In this document: piece after piece, positions 1-8,060 of the stretch
Position numbering within the stretch: the first letter of the stretch is position 1
Layout: every line of letters starts with the position of its first letter
Assembly (NCBI RefSeq): GCF_945957265.1
Contig: NZ_CAMFKO010000039.1
Coordinates: 1-36,025, forward strand
Source of the DNA: an uncultured Dechloromonas sp.
GTDB taxonomy: Bacteria > Pseudomonadota > Gammaproteobacteria > Burkholderiales > Rhodocyclaceae
DNA length: 36,025 bases
Reading direction: 5' to 3'
Program-made: the position numbers and the translations under genes
Notes under the pieces: generated by a model
Seen by the model: only the letters and a program-made list of their open reading frames with translations
Database searches by the model: none
Told to the model about the DNA's origin: nothing

Positions 1-558
1 ACGGCGCTTGAACATGTGGATGTAGTCGTCGCCGACGAACAGTTCGGAGATGGCGCGGCGGTAGTTCTTTTCCACCCGGCGTTCGGCCTTGCGCGCGGTG
101 TCGGCGTCGGCCGCCGCGGCCTGGGGGTTCTTCGCCAGGCGGGAGTAGCCCTGGACCAGCGCGTCGGTGCCCAGCTTGATGTGCATGGCCATTTCCAGGC
201 AGTGCTTGTCGGGAGCCAGGCCGAGAACCTCCATTTCGCTGACCGTGCTCTTGCAGTAATTGACGATCTCGTCGAGGTCGACGATGGCGCGGTAGATGTC
301 CTCGCGGTCGATCGGCGTCGAGAAGGCCTCGTTCAGCGTGTGCAGGTTGCGTATCTTGATGCGGTCGGCGTCGTGTTCGTCCTGGCGGATGCACTGGCCG
401 ACGGCGGGGTCGCCGCTCTCCATGAATTCGACCAGGCGCCCGGCGGTCTGCGCAACGTTCTGGCACTGTTCGGCGAGCAGTCCGAAAAAATCGGGCATTT
501 TCGGAAAGACCCGTTCGAACAGGCGGCCGACTATCGATTGTCGTTTTTCGTCGCTCAT
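1..558 (-). CDS. DUF47 family (PhoU-like) Pit accessory protein, partial
   Basis: This frame is open from the ATG at 558 to the left edge, giving the first 186 residues of a protein that is usually about 205-220 long, so only the C-terminus is missing. It starts MSDEKRQSIVGRLFERVFPK and is helical throughout, with family-typical segments such as ADRIKIRNLHTLNEAFSTPIDREDI and IVDLDEIVNYC. DUF47 proteins are PhoU-like, probably metal-binding, cytoplasmic partners of Pit phosphate transporters. The start codon overlaps the stop codon of the adjacent pit gene (ATGA), so the two are almost certainly co-transcribed and translationally coupled. Family assignment rests on recognised sequence pattern and on the neighbour. 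The exact biochemical role of DUF47 proteins is not settled. Confidence 0.88.
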   Translation of the reverse strand, partial: MSDEKRQSIVGRLFERVFPKMPDFFGLLAEQCQNVAQTAGRLVEFMESGDPAVGQCIRQDEHDADRIKIRNLHTLNEAFSTPIDREDIYRAIVDLDEIVNYCKSTVSEMEVLGLAPDKHCLEMAMHIKLGTDALVQGYSRLAKNPQAAAADADTARKAERRVEKNYRRAISELFVGDDYIHMFKRR

Positions 559-1598
559 GGCGTGCCTCCGAGAAAGAGATGAACCAGCGCGTAGGCCTGG
601 ATGGCGACAACGGCGGCGCCGGGAATGGTGATCAGCCAGGTCGTGGCGATGTCCTTGGCCTTGGCCCAGCGCACGGCGCGCGGGCGTTCCGAGGCGCCTA
701 TGCCCATGATCGAGGTGGCGACGACGTGGGTGGTCGATACCGGGGCCCCGACGGCCGAGGCGGCCATGATGACGGCGGCCGAGGTCAGTTGCGAGCCGAG
801 GGCATGGATGGGGCGCACGCGGTAGATGGCGAAGCCCAGCGTGCGGACGATACGCCAGCCGCCGGAGAGGATGCCGAGGGTGATCGCCGAGGCGCAGGCG
901 AGCATGACCCAGAAGGGGACTTCGAACGATGGGATGAAGCCGCCGAGCAGGAGGACCAGGGTCAGGATGCCCATGCTCTTCTGGGCGTCGTTGGCGCCGT
1001 GCGAGAAGGCCAGGCCGGCGGCGGTGACGAACTGCAGGCCGCGCAAGCGGGCGTTGGCGGCCGGGTTGGCCGCCATGAGCAGGGCGTGGAGCAGGCGGTG
1101 GATGAGGAAGCCGACCCAGAAGCCGATCAGCGGCGACAGGACGAGGGCGGCGAGCACCTTGACGATGCCGGTCAGGTGTCCCGAGGCCAGTTGGCCGAAG
1201 CCCCAGAGCACGTGATCGGCCCCGACCGAAACGACGATGGCGCCGATCAGCCCGCCGACCAGCGCATGCGACGACGACGACGGGATGCCGAAGTACCAGG
1301 TGACGAGATTCCAGGCGATGGCGCCGATCAGTCCGCACAGCAGGATGGACAGCGACAGGATGGGGAGCACGCCGTCGAGGACGACGAACTTGCCGATGGT
1401 GTTGGCAACGGCGGTGCCGCCGAGCAGGGGGCCGAGGAACTCGAAGACGCCGACGATGATCACCGCCTGGGCCGGCGTCATCGCGCGCGAGGCGATGACC
1501 GTGGCGACGATGTTGGCGGCGTCGTGAAAGCCGTTGGTGTAGTCGAACAACAGCACGACGACGACCGTGGCGACAGCGAGCAGGAAGAGCGTGTCCAT
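555..1598 (-). CDS. pit: PiT family inorganic phosphate transporter
   Basis: The product is a 347-residue integral membrane protein of the PiT family, which imports phosphate (often as a metal-phosphate complex) with protons or cations. The N-terminus carries the family signature FDYTNGFHDAANIVAT, and the second half repeats it as AAGLAFSHGANDAQKSMGI, the inverted-repeat signature of PiT carriers. About ten hydrophobic segments are visible. I chose the ATG at 1598 (MDTLFLLAV). A second in-frame ATG lies two codons upstream at 1604, and neither has a well-spaced ribosome site, since the nearest AGGAG is over 20 bases away. A TATACT hexamer on the minus strand at 1658-1653 could be its -10 element. 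The downstream DUF47 gene overlaps by four bases. The ccoG copy upstream ends in its own terminator, so pit probably has a separate promoter. Confidence 0.93.
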   Translation of the reverse strand: MDTLFLLAVATVVVVLLFDYTNGFHDAANIVATVIASRAMTPAQAVIIVGVFEFLGPLLGGTAVANTIGKFVVLDGVLPILSLSILLCGLIGAIAWNLVTWYFGIPSSSSHALVGGLIGAIVVSVGADHVLWGFGQLASGHLTGIVKVLAALVLSPLIGFWVGFLIHRLLHALLMAANPAANARLRGLQFVTAAGLAFSHGANDAQKSMGILTLVLLLGGFIPSFEVPFWVMLACASAITLGILSGGWRIVRTLGFAIYRVRPIHALGSQLTSAAVIMAASAVGAPVSTTHVVATSIMGIGASERPRAVRWAKAKDIATTWLITIPGAAVVAIQAYALVHLFLGGTP

Positions 1599-1719
1599 GC
1601 GCATCGGCCCCCGGGGAGGGAGGGTGTCTCCTGTTTGTTTGGTTTTTTTTCCAGTATATCGCCGATGCAGGCGCCGTGTGGCGGCGATGGGCCCGGGTCG
1701 GCTGCGGTCGCGACAGGCG

Positions 1720-1747
1720 AAAAAAAGGCGGGAGACCGGCTCCCGCC
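1720..1747 (-). terminator. Rho-independent terminator of the first ccoG copy
   Basis: On the minus strand an 8-bp perfect stem (GGCGGGAG / CTCCCGCC) with a 5-base loop is followed by seven T residues. It lies 21 bases past the ccoG stop codon and separates ccoG from pit. Confidence 0.9.
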
Positions 1748-1768
1748 CAAGCGGAGTCTGCCTCGGTG

Positions 1769-3184
1769 CTACTGAGGCAGGAGGAAAGCAGCTTTCTCCC
1801 TGACCTTGATGTCGGGGTTGTCGATGGCGACGATGTCGAAGTGAATGGGGTTGGAGCCGATCTTGCCGGCATCGGGCGGGACGCGGACGACGGTGTTGTG
1901 GGAGGTCAGCCCGGCAGCGGCGGCGTCCACTTCCGGGGTGCCGGCAATTTCGGCGCCGGGCAGGCCGTCGACGCTGATGCGGTAGCGGTGGGGGCGTTCC
2001 TCGGTATTCATGATCTGCAGCATGTAGACGTTCTCGATGCGGCCGTCGTCGGCTTCGCGGGCCAGGATCGAGCGGTCGCGGATGATGTCCACCTTGAGCG
2101 GAATGCGGTTCGCCAGGAACCAGGCGCAGGCGCCGAGAATGATCGCCAGGATGGCCGTGTACAGCAGGATGCGCGGGCGGACGACATGGGCCAGGATGGC
2201 CTTGCGGTCGAGGTGCTGCGACATGGCGTTTTCGGTCGAATAACGGACCAGTCCGCGCGGCTGGCCGGTCTTGTCCATCACCTGGTCGCACACGTCGATG
2301 CACGCGGCGCAGCCGATGCACTCGTACTGCAGGCCGTTGCGGATGTCGATGCCGGTCGGGCAGACCTGGACGCACAGGCCGCAGTCCACGCAATCCCCCA
2401 GTCCTGCCGCCTTGGCAGCGACACCCTTCTTGCGCGCCCCGCGCGTTTCGCCGCGCTCCGGATCGTAGGTGACGATCAGCGTATCCGGGTCGAACATCAC
2501 GCTCTGGAAGCGGGCGTAGGGGCACATGTACTTGCAGACCTGTTCGCGCATGAAGCCGGCCATCAGGTAGGTGAAACCGCCGTAGAAGAAGATCCAGAAG
2601 GTCTCCCACGGTCCGAGGTTGCCGGTCCGCACGTTGTCGATCAGTTCGCTGACCGGCGTGAAATAGCCGACCAGCGTGAAGCCCGTCCACAGCGAGAGCA
2701 GCAGCCAGAGCAGGTGCTTGGTGCCCCTGATCCGCAGCTTGCGGGCGTCGAAGGCGCCCTTGTCCAGCTTGATGCGCGCATTGCGGTCGCCCTCGATCCA
2801 GTTTTCGATCCACATGAACAGCTCGGTGTAGACCGTTTGCGGGCAGGCATAGCCGCAGAACAGGCGTCCGGCAATGGCTGTGACGAGGAACAGCGCGTAG
2901 GCCGAGACGATCAGCAGCGCGGCGAGGTAGATGACGTCCTGCGGCCAGAAGACGACGCCGAAGATGTAGAACTTGCGTTCGACCAGGTGCAGCAGGATGG
3001 CCTGGCGGCCGTTCCATTCCAGCCACAGTCCGCCGTAGAAGATGAGCTGGGTGAACAGGACGAGGGCGATCCGCCAGTTGTCGAAGGTGCCGCGGACGCC
3101 CTTGGCGAAGATCTTCTTGCGCTTTTCGTAGAAGGAGACTTTGACAACGGTCTCCGCTTGCGTGGTGGCTTCTGGCTGGCTCAT
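1769..3184 (-). CDS. ccoG: Cytochrome c oxidase accessory protein CcoG (copy 1)
   Basis: The product is a 471-residue polyferredoxin-type membrane protein of the CcoG/FixG/RdxA family, which is needed for cbb3 oxidase biogenesis and reported to act as a Cu(II) reductase. Visible features are an N-terminal cytoplasmic segment, several membrane helices, the CxxxCP motifs GYACPQTVY and CKYMCPYARF, two ferredoxin-like clusters (CVDCGLCVQVCP and CIGCAACIDVCD), a later membrane helix near residue 340, and a C-terminal Ig-like FixG_C domain. The start at 3184 is preceded by GAGG about 7 bases upstream. This is the second ccoG in the window, the other being at 21044-22450. It is not next to other cco genes, has no convincing FNR box upstream, and ends in its own terminator. 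It may be an assembly factor used under a different condition, or for a different substrate, than the copy in the cbb3 locus. Confidence 0.93.
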   Translation of the reverse strand: MSQPEATTQAETVVKVSFYEKRKKIFAKGVRGTFDNWRIALVLFTQLIFYGGLWLEWNGRQAILLHLVERKFYIFGVVFWPQDVIYLAALLIVSAYALFLVTAIAGRLFCGYACPQTVYTELFMWIENWIEGDRNARIKLDKGAFDARKLRIRGTKHLLWLLLSLWTGFTLVGYFTPVSELIDNVRTGNLGPWETFWIFFYGGFTYLMAGFMREQVCKYMCPYARFQSVMFDPDTLIVTYDPERGETRGARKKGVAAKAAGLGDCVDCGLCVQVCPTGIDIRNGLQYECIGCAACIDVCDQVMDKTGQPRGLVRYSTENAMSQHLDRKAILAHVVRPRILLYTAILAIILGACAWFLANRIPLKVDIIRDRSILAREADDGRIENVYMLQIMNTEERPHRYRISVDGLPGAEIAGTPEVDAAAAGLTSHNTVVRVPPDAGKIGSNPIHFDIVAIDNPDIKVREKAAFLLPQ

Positions 3185-3528
3185 CGGTCCTCGTGCGGGT
3201 TGTGATCGGGTTGGAAACCGGGATGGGCGACGCCGGAGCAAGCTGGCCGCATAGAGCTTGCCTGCGGGGCGAACTAAGGGGGAATATGCCGCCAGTCAGC
3301 TTTCCGGAGCGGCCCATGCCCGCCCTGACGTGTGGTGAGGAGCGCGTCGGGTGGGGTTTTCGCCGGTTTCCGCGTGGTTTCTTATCAAGATGCATGCCTG
3401 TTGCTGCCGGGCGCTGAAAGTTCTTGTAAATCAATGCTATGGGCTTTTCTGAGGCGAATGAGCTTGTGCCAGGCAGGGGGTGTGTGCCAATAATGTCGGC
3501 ATCGAATGGCATTGGTGACATTATTGGC
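3185..3528. other. Divergent intergenic region between ccoG copy 1 and the sigma-54 regulator
   Basis: About 344 bases lie between the two divergent start codons (regulator start taken at 3529). An open frame extends the regulator upstream to an ATG at 3439, so part of this region could be coding if that start were used. No strong sigma-70 promoter was found by eye. Two poor FNR-like sites (around 3375-3388 and 3421-3434) each keep one good ATCAA half-site but only 3 of 5 bases in the other half. The most striking element is the 13-bp inverted repeat listed separately. Confidence 0.5.

Positions 3529-3529
<1 letters not shown>
3485..3529. promoter_or_regulatory. Perfect 13-bp inverted repeat abutting the regulator start
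   Basis: The arm TGCCAATAATGTC at 3485-3497 is mirrored exactly by GACATTATTGGCA at 3517-3529, with a 19-base spacer. The right arm ends on the A of the ATG at 3529. As DNA it could be an operator for autoregulation. As RNA it could fold into a hairpin hiding the start codon. No T-run follows, so it is not a standard terminator. Confidence 0.6.
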
Positions 3530-4848
<1,319 letters not shown>

Positions 4849-4860
4849 TCGCGGGGCCGG

Positions 4861-4877
4861 CGGTCAGGCGCTGACCG
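4861..4877. repeat. Short inverted repeat between convergent genes
   Basis: CGGTCAG and CTGACCG flank a 3-base loop and cover the stop codon of the EF-hand gene, 13 bases past the stop of the sigma-54 regulator. It may aid termination of both convergent genes, but it has no T-tract on either side. Confidence 0.3.
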
Positions 4878-5514
4878 AGAGCAGGCTGCTGAGTGTCGAG
4901 CTGTCGGTGTCGCTGCCGGCGCTGCCGTAGGCATGCATCAGTTGCATGATCTTGTGCATGACGCGCGCTTCGCTGTCGGCGGCAGCCGTGGTCGTGGTGC
5001 TCGTGTCGCTGGTGGCCGTGCTGCTGTTGTAGGCCTGCGCTTCGCTGAATGTCACCTTGCCGTCGCCATCGGTGTCGGCGGCATCGAAGTTCTGCACGAC
5101 GTTCGAGATGAAGCTGGCGCGTTTGCTGTCCGAGCTGCCGATCTCGTCGAGCTGGCTGCTCAGTTCCTCCTTGGTGAATCCGGCGTCGTCCTGCGGGGGC
5201 GGCGGGGGCGGCATGCCGCCCATGCCCTGCGGGCCGTGGCCGCCATGGCCCTGCATCCGCATTTCGTTGAACTGGCTGTCGAGTTGTTCCTGCAACTTGG
5301 CCAGCGTCGACGAAAACTCGCTTTCGGTGACCTTGCCGTCCTGGTCGCTGTCGAGGGCCTGAAAGACGTCTTCGGCGACCGAGGTGCCGTTGTCGCTGCC
5401 GATCTTCGAGAATGCCGAGACCAGGTCGCTCTTTTCCAGATAGCCTTGGCTCTTGGTGTCGAGCCTGGCGAAAATCTGGCTGATGGAATTGCTGCTGTTT
5501 ACACTGCTGACCAT
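4864..5514 (-). CDS. EF-hand calcium-binding protein with glycine/proline-rich linker
   Basis: The product has 216 residues. Two canonical EF-hand loops are visible: DSDQDGKVTESE at residues 55-66 and DTDGDGKVTFSE at about 147-158. A degenerate one lies near residues 19-30 and possibly another near 115-130, so it resembles a paired-EF-hand (calmodulin-like) layout. Between the pairs is a low-complexity linker rich in Gly, His and Met that ends in six consecutive prolines (GMPPPPPPQ). No Sec signal peptide or membrane helix is seen. The serine/threonine-rich tail ends in a hydrophobic stretch (SSLLSVSA), which could be a secretion signal, but this is speculative. The start at 5514 has an ideal GGAGG 7-8 bases upstream. 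An earlier ATG at 5526 overlaps that site and is unlikely. The gene is divergent from the Cpx-like system at 5833 and shares its GTAAA-repeat region. Its function is unknown. Confidence 0.85.
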   Translation of the reverse strand: MVSSVNSSNSISQIFARLDTKSQGYLEKSDLVSAFSKIGSDNGTSVAEDVFQALDSDQDGKVTESEFSSTLAKLQEQLDSQFNEMRMQGHGGHGPQGMGGMPPPPPPQDDAGFTKEELSSQLDEIGSSDSKRASFISNVVQNFDAADTDGDGKVTFSEAQAYNSSTATSDTSTTTTAAADSEARVMHKIMQLMHAYGSAGSDTDSSTLSSLLSVSA

Positions 5515-5571
5515 GATTACCTCCAATGAAAACGTGAATGAAAGCCTTTTGGGCTTGTCCTTCTGAGCAAT

Positions 5572-5598
5572 TTATCGGCCAAATCATCAAGAAATTGC
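5572..5598 (-). promoter_or_regulatory. Candidate sigma-28 (FliA) promoter of the EF-hand gene
   Basis: On the minus strand GCCGATAA (5579-5572) matches the sigma-28 -10 consensus at all eight positions. The tetramer 15 bases upstream (5598-5595) reads GCAA against TAAA, so the -35 element is weak. The predicted transcript would start about 50 bases before the ATG. This is a motif match only. Confidence 0.4.
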
Positions 5599-5609
5599 GA
5601 TGTTTTCAG

Positions 5610-5634
5610 GTTAATCCGGGTAAATTTTGGTTAA
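5610..5634. promoter_or_regulatory. Three tandem CpxR-type half-sites, EF-hand side
   Basis: GTTAA (5610-5614), GTAAA (5620-5624) and GTTAA (5630-5634) repeat with an exact 10-bp period on the plus strand. Direct repeats of GTAAA separated by five bases are the known CpxR box, and OmpR-family regulators typically bind such helically phased half-sites. The block is about 100 bases upstream of the EF-hand start and just upstream of its candidate promoter. Confidence 0.5.
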
Positions 5635-5746
5635 CTTCCGCGGTGTTTTTCTGTTTTATCCGGGTGTTTCGTGGTTTTTCGTGCGGGTTTCGGCAAAAAG
5701 GTTCGTTGCGGCAATAAATGCCGCCTGGCGATATTGCCGGCAAGTC

Positions 5747-5761
5747 GTAAATATCTGTAAA
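5747..5761 (+). promoter_or_regulatory. CpxR box upstream of the response regulator
   Basis: GTAAA-TATCT-GTAAA is an exact match to the CpxR consensus (two GTAAA half-sites with a 5-base spacer). It lies about 72 bases upstream of the response-regulator start, consistent with autoregulation. A possible -10 (TATCAT) follows at 5800-5805. The rest of the 318-base intergenic region (5515-5832) holds the EF-hand-side elements listed separately and nothing else I can support. Confidence 0.6.
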
Positions 5762-5832
5762 GGCGTGCCGGCCCTTTCCCGGCGCGCCGCGAGCTTGGCT
5801 ATCATCGTGTTTTTGATGGGATTTGAGCCGAT

Positions 5833-6513
5833 ATGTCGCAGATATTGTTGGTCGATGACGATGTCGAGTTGTCCGGCATGTTGCGCGACTACCTCCAGCA
5901 GGACGGTTTTTCGGCCAGCGCGGTCCACGACGGCGAGGCCGGGGTGGCCGAGGCGCTGTCCGGTCGCTACGACCTTGTCGTTCTCGATGTGATGATGCCC
6001 AAGTTCAACGGGATCGAGGTGCTGCGCCGGATCAGGGCGGCCAGCCGGATTCCGGTGCTGATGCTGACGGCCAAGGGGGACGACATGGATCGCATCGTCG
6101 GACTCGAACTGGGGGCGGACGACTACGTGCCGAAGCCGTGCCTGCCGCGCGAACTCGCCGCCAGATTGCGGGCGATTCTGCGCCGCAGCCAGTTCGTCGA
6201 GGTGCCCAGCGGACCGCTCGTGGTCGGTTCGCTGACGGTGTATCCCGAGCAGCGGCGGGTCGAATGGAGTGGCGCGCCGGTCGATCTGACCAGCACCGAG
6301 TTCAATCTTCTCGAAATCCTGGCGCGCAACGCCGGGCGCCCGGTGGCCAAGGGCCTGCTGTGCGAACAGGCGCTGGGGAGAACGCTGCTGCGTTTCGACC
6401 GGAGTATCGATGTCCATCTCTCCAGCATCCGGCACAAGCTTGGCGTCCTGCCCGACGGGCGCTCGTGCATACAAACCGTGTTCCGGCAGGGGTATCAGCT
6501 GATTCGGGAGTAG
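5833..6513 (+). CDS. cpxR: OmpR-family response regulator, CpxR-like
   Basis: The product has 226 residues: a receiver domain (about 1-120) joined to a winged-helix DNA-binding domain (about 130-226). The acidic pocket D8-D9-D10, the phospho-acceptor D52 in VVLDVMMP, the conserved LTAK segment and the KP pair (YVPKPCLPRELAARL) are intact. The C-terminal domain shows the typical LTSTEFNLLEIL and DRSIDVHLSSIRHKLG segments. Overall it resembles CpxR. The histidine kinase gene begins four bases after its stop, so the two form one operon. An exact CpxR-type box upstream supports autoregulation and hence the CpxR-like assignment. The stimulus need not be the envelope stress of Escherichia coli. A paralogous OmpR-family system with similar DNA specificity is the main alternative. 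Confidence 0.9.
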   Translation: MSQILLVDDDVELSGMLRDYLQQDGFSASAVHDGEAGVAEALSGRYDLVVLDVMMPKFNGIEVLRRIRAASRIPVLMLTAKGDDMDRIVGLELGADDYVPKPCLPRELAARLRAILRRSQFVEVPSGPLVVGSLTVYPEQRRVEWSGAPVDLTSTEFNLLEILARNAGRPVAKGLLCEQALGRTLLRFDRSIDVHLSSIRHKLGVLPDGRSCIQTVFRQGYQLIRE

Positions 6514-6517
6514 CGGC

Positions 6518-7678
6518 ATGGGGCGTCTTTTCTGGAAGCTGTTCCTCTTCATCTGGCTGGGCCAGGTGCTGGCCGTGCTCGGGACCGGGGCATTGTTCTG
6601 GGCTGAGCGTCGTGGCTTCGTCGGCACGGCCGAGCAAGCGATGCGGCCTCCTCCGCCGCCGCCGCCCGGCACGATGCGGGAGCGCGGGGAGGGGCCTCCC
6701 TCCCGCTTTGCGGAGGGCTTTGCGCACGACGAGCCGCCGCCTCCCCCGCCGCCGCGCCGCGCGCCTGGTCATTCGGGAATCCATTTGCCGTTCTGGCCCC
6801 TCTTCGCCGGGTTTTTCGCCAGCCTGCTGTGTGCCGGCGGCCTGGCGTGGTATTTCGCCAAGCCGATTCGCCACCTGCGCCGTGGCTTCAAGGCGGTTTC
6901 CGGTGGCGACCTGACGACCCGCGTCAGCCCGGGAATGGGCAGGCGGCGCGATGAACTGGCTGATCTCGGGCAGGATTTCGATCGCATGGCGGAGCGGATG
7001 GAGGGGGTGCTCGAAGGGCAGCGCCGGCTGTTGCACGATGTTTCCCACGAGCTGCGTTCGCCGCTCGCCCGGCTGCAGGCCGCCATCGGGCTGGCCCGGC
7101 AGCAGCCGGAGCGGTCGGGCGACTCGATGTCGCGTATCGAACGTGAGAGCGAGCGGATGAATCGCCTGATCGGCGAATTGCTGACCTTGTCGCGCCTGGA
7201 GGCCGGTTGCACCTTGGAACTCGGGTCGGTCGATATGGATGAACTGATGGCCGGCGTGGTCGAGGATGCGCGTTTCGAGGGCATGGCGCGCGCCCTGACG
7301 ATCGCGTACGTGCCCGGGGAAATGGCCTGTGTGCGGGGAAATGCGGAGATGCTGCATCGCGCCATCGAGAATGTCGTGCGCAATGCCCTGCGTTTCTCGC
7401 CGCCCGGCGACGTGGTTCGCATCGAGGCCGGACTGGTCGAGGCGGGCCGTTTCATGATCACCGTGCTTGATCGCGGGCCGGGCGTCGACGCCGAGGACAT
7501 GGCGTCGATCTTTACCCCCTTCTTCAGAGGGAAGGGCGAGGCAAACGGCGATGGTTACGGTCTGGGCCTGGCGATTGCCCGGCAGGTAGTACTCGCCAGC
7601 GGTGGGGAGATTGAGGCGGCGAACGGGAAAGAGTCCGGTTTTCGGATTTCGATCAGCATTCCCTCTTCATCCGATTAA
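6518..7678 (+). CDS. cpxA: Sensor histidine kinase, CpxA-like, with polyproline periplasmic loop
   Basis: The 386-residue inner-membrane kinase has a membrane helix at about 5-27, a short periplasmic loop (about 28-90), a second helix at about 91-112, a HAMP linker, a dimerisation/phospho-acceptor helix with H177 (HDVSHELRSPLARL), and a catalytic domain with N-box (ENVVRNALRFS), G1 box (DRGPGVD) and G2 box (GYGLGLAI). The periplasmic loop is only about 60 residues and contains two runs of seven prolines amid Arg, Glu and His, rather than the larger folded sensor of E. coli CpxA. It is therefore probably an extended region, sensing perhaps through a partner protein. It is co-transcribed with the response regulator. 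The six-proline stretch in the divergent EF-hand protein is a curious parallel. Confidence 0.9.
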   Translation: MGRLFWKLFLFIWLGQVLAVLGTGALFWAERRGFVGTAEQAMRPPPPPPPGTMRERGEGPPSRFAEGFAHDEPPPPPPPRRAPGHSGIHLPFWPLFAGFFASLLCAGGLAWYFAKPIRHLRRGFKAVSGGDLTTRVSPGMGRRRDELADLGQDFDRMAERMEGVLEGQRRLLHDVSHELRSPLARLQAAIGLARQQPERSGDSMSRIERESERMNRLIGELLTLSRLEAGCTLELGSVDMDELMAGVVEDARFEGMARALTIAYVPGEMACVRGNAEMLHRAIENVVRNALRFSPPGDVVRIEAGLVEAGRFMITVLDRGPGVDAEDMASIFTPFFRGKGEANGDGYGLGLAIARQVVLASGGEIEAANGKESGFRISISIPSSSD

Positions 7679-8060
7679 GCGTTTTGATTCAGTGGCTTGT
7701 GTTTGTCTGGCGATTCGCTGCTGCGTTGCTTTTGTGCTATTTATTGGTAAATTGGCGAATTTTTGGTTTTTGCTCGATTGTTGGTGTGAGTGGCGCGCGC
7801 CTCCCCGGGCATCGGGAATGAAGCGGCAAGGCGGATTTGTCCCGTCTGGTGCGGCTCCTTGCCGACGGATGCGATCTCGATGGCGCGGAATATTGGCCCG
7901 TGTGTGATTTATTTCTCGGTTGCTTTTACGAATTCTTACAATCACATAGGAGGTGCTACCTATAATTGCGGGCATCAAGTTCGCGTGGTGGTCGCTTTAA
8001 GGTCGTTTTTGTTCCTGCTTGGTTGCACCGCGCTCAGCTTCAACTTTCAGGTTGCCTCCA
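7679..8060. other. Intergenic region before the TolC-type gene
   Basis: The 382 bases hold no convincing gene. The first part is unusually AT-rich for this genome (around 7735-7780). A promoter candidate sits at 7936-7966, listed separately. The interval between that promoter and the ATG at 8061 would give a leader of roughly 85-90 bases. Confidence 0.5.
7936..7966 (+). promoter_or_regulatory. Candidate sigma-70 promoter of the TolC-type gene
   Basis: TATAAT at 7961-7966 is a perfect -10 hexamer. The best -35 is TTACAA at 7936-7941, with a long 19-base spacer. Between them ATAGG (7946-7950) and CCTAT (7958-7962) form a small dyad overlapping the -10, a possible operator. Confidence 0.4.

Noticed and set aside
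1676..3205. Long plus-strand open frame of 509 codons opposite ccoG copy 1
   Set aside because: It is antisense to a clear gene with recognised motifs, has low-complexity composition and matches no family pattern. It is a high-GC shadow frame.
3375..3434. Two FNR-like half-sites upstream of ccoG copy 1 and the sigma-54 regulator
   Set aside because: Each has one good ATCAA half but only 3 of 5 matches in the other half, too weak to call.
5826..5833. GCCGATAT as a sigma-28 -10 element on the plus strand
   Set aside because: It overlaps the response-regulator start codon and has no TAAA at the right distance.
7690..7730. TGGC...TGC sequence resembling a sigma-54 promoter before the TolC-type gene
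   Set aside because: The GG to GC spacing is one base short, and sigma-54 promoters do not tolerate this.
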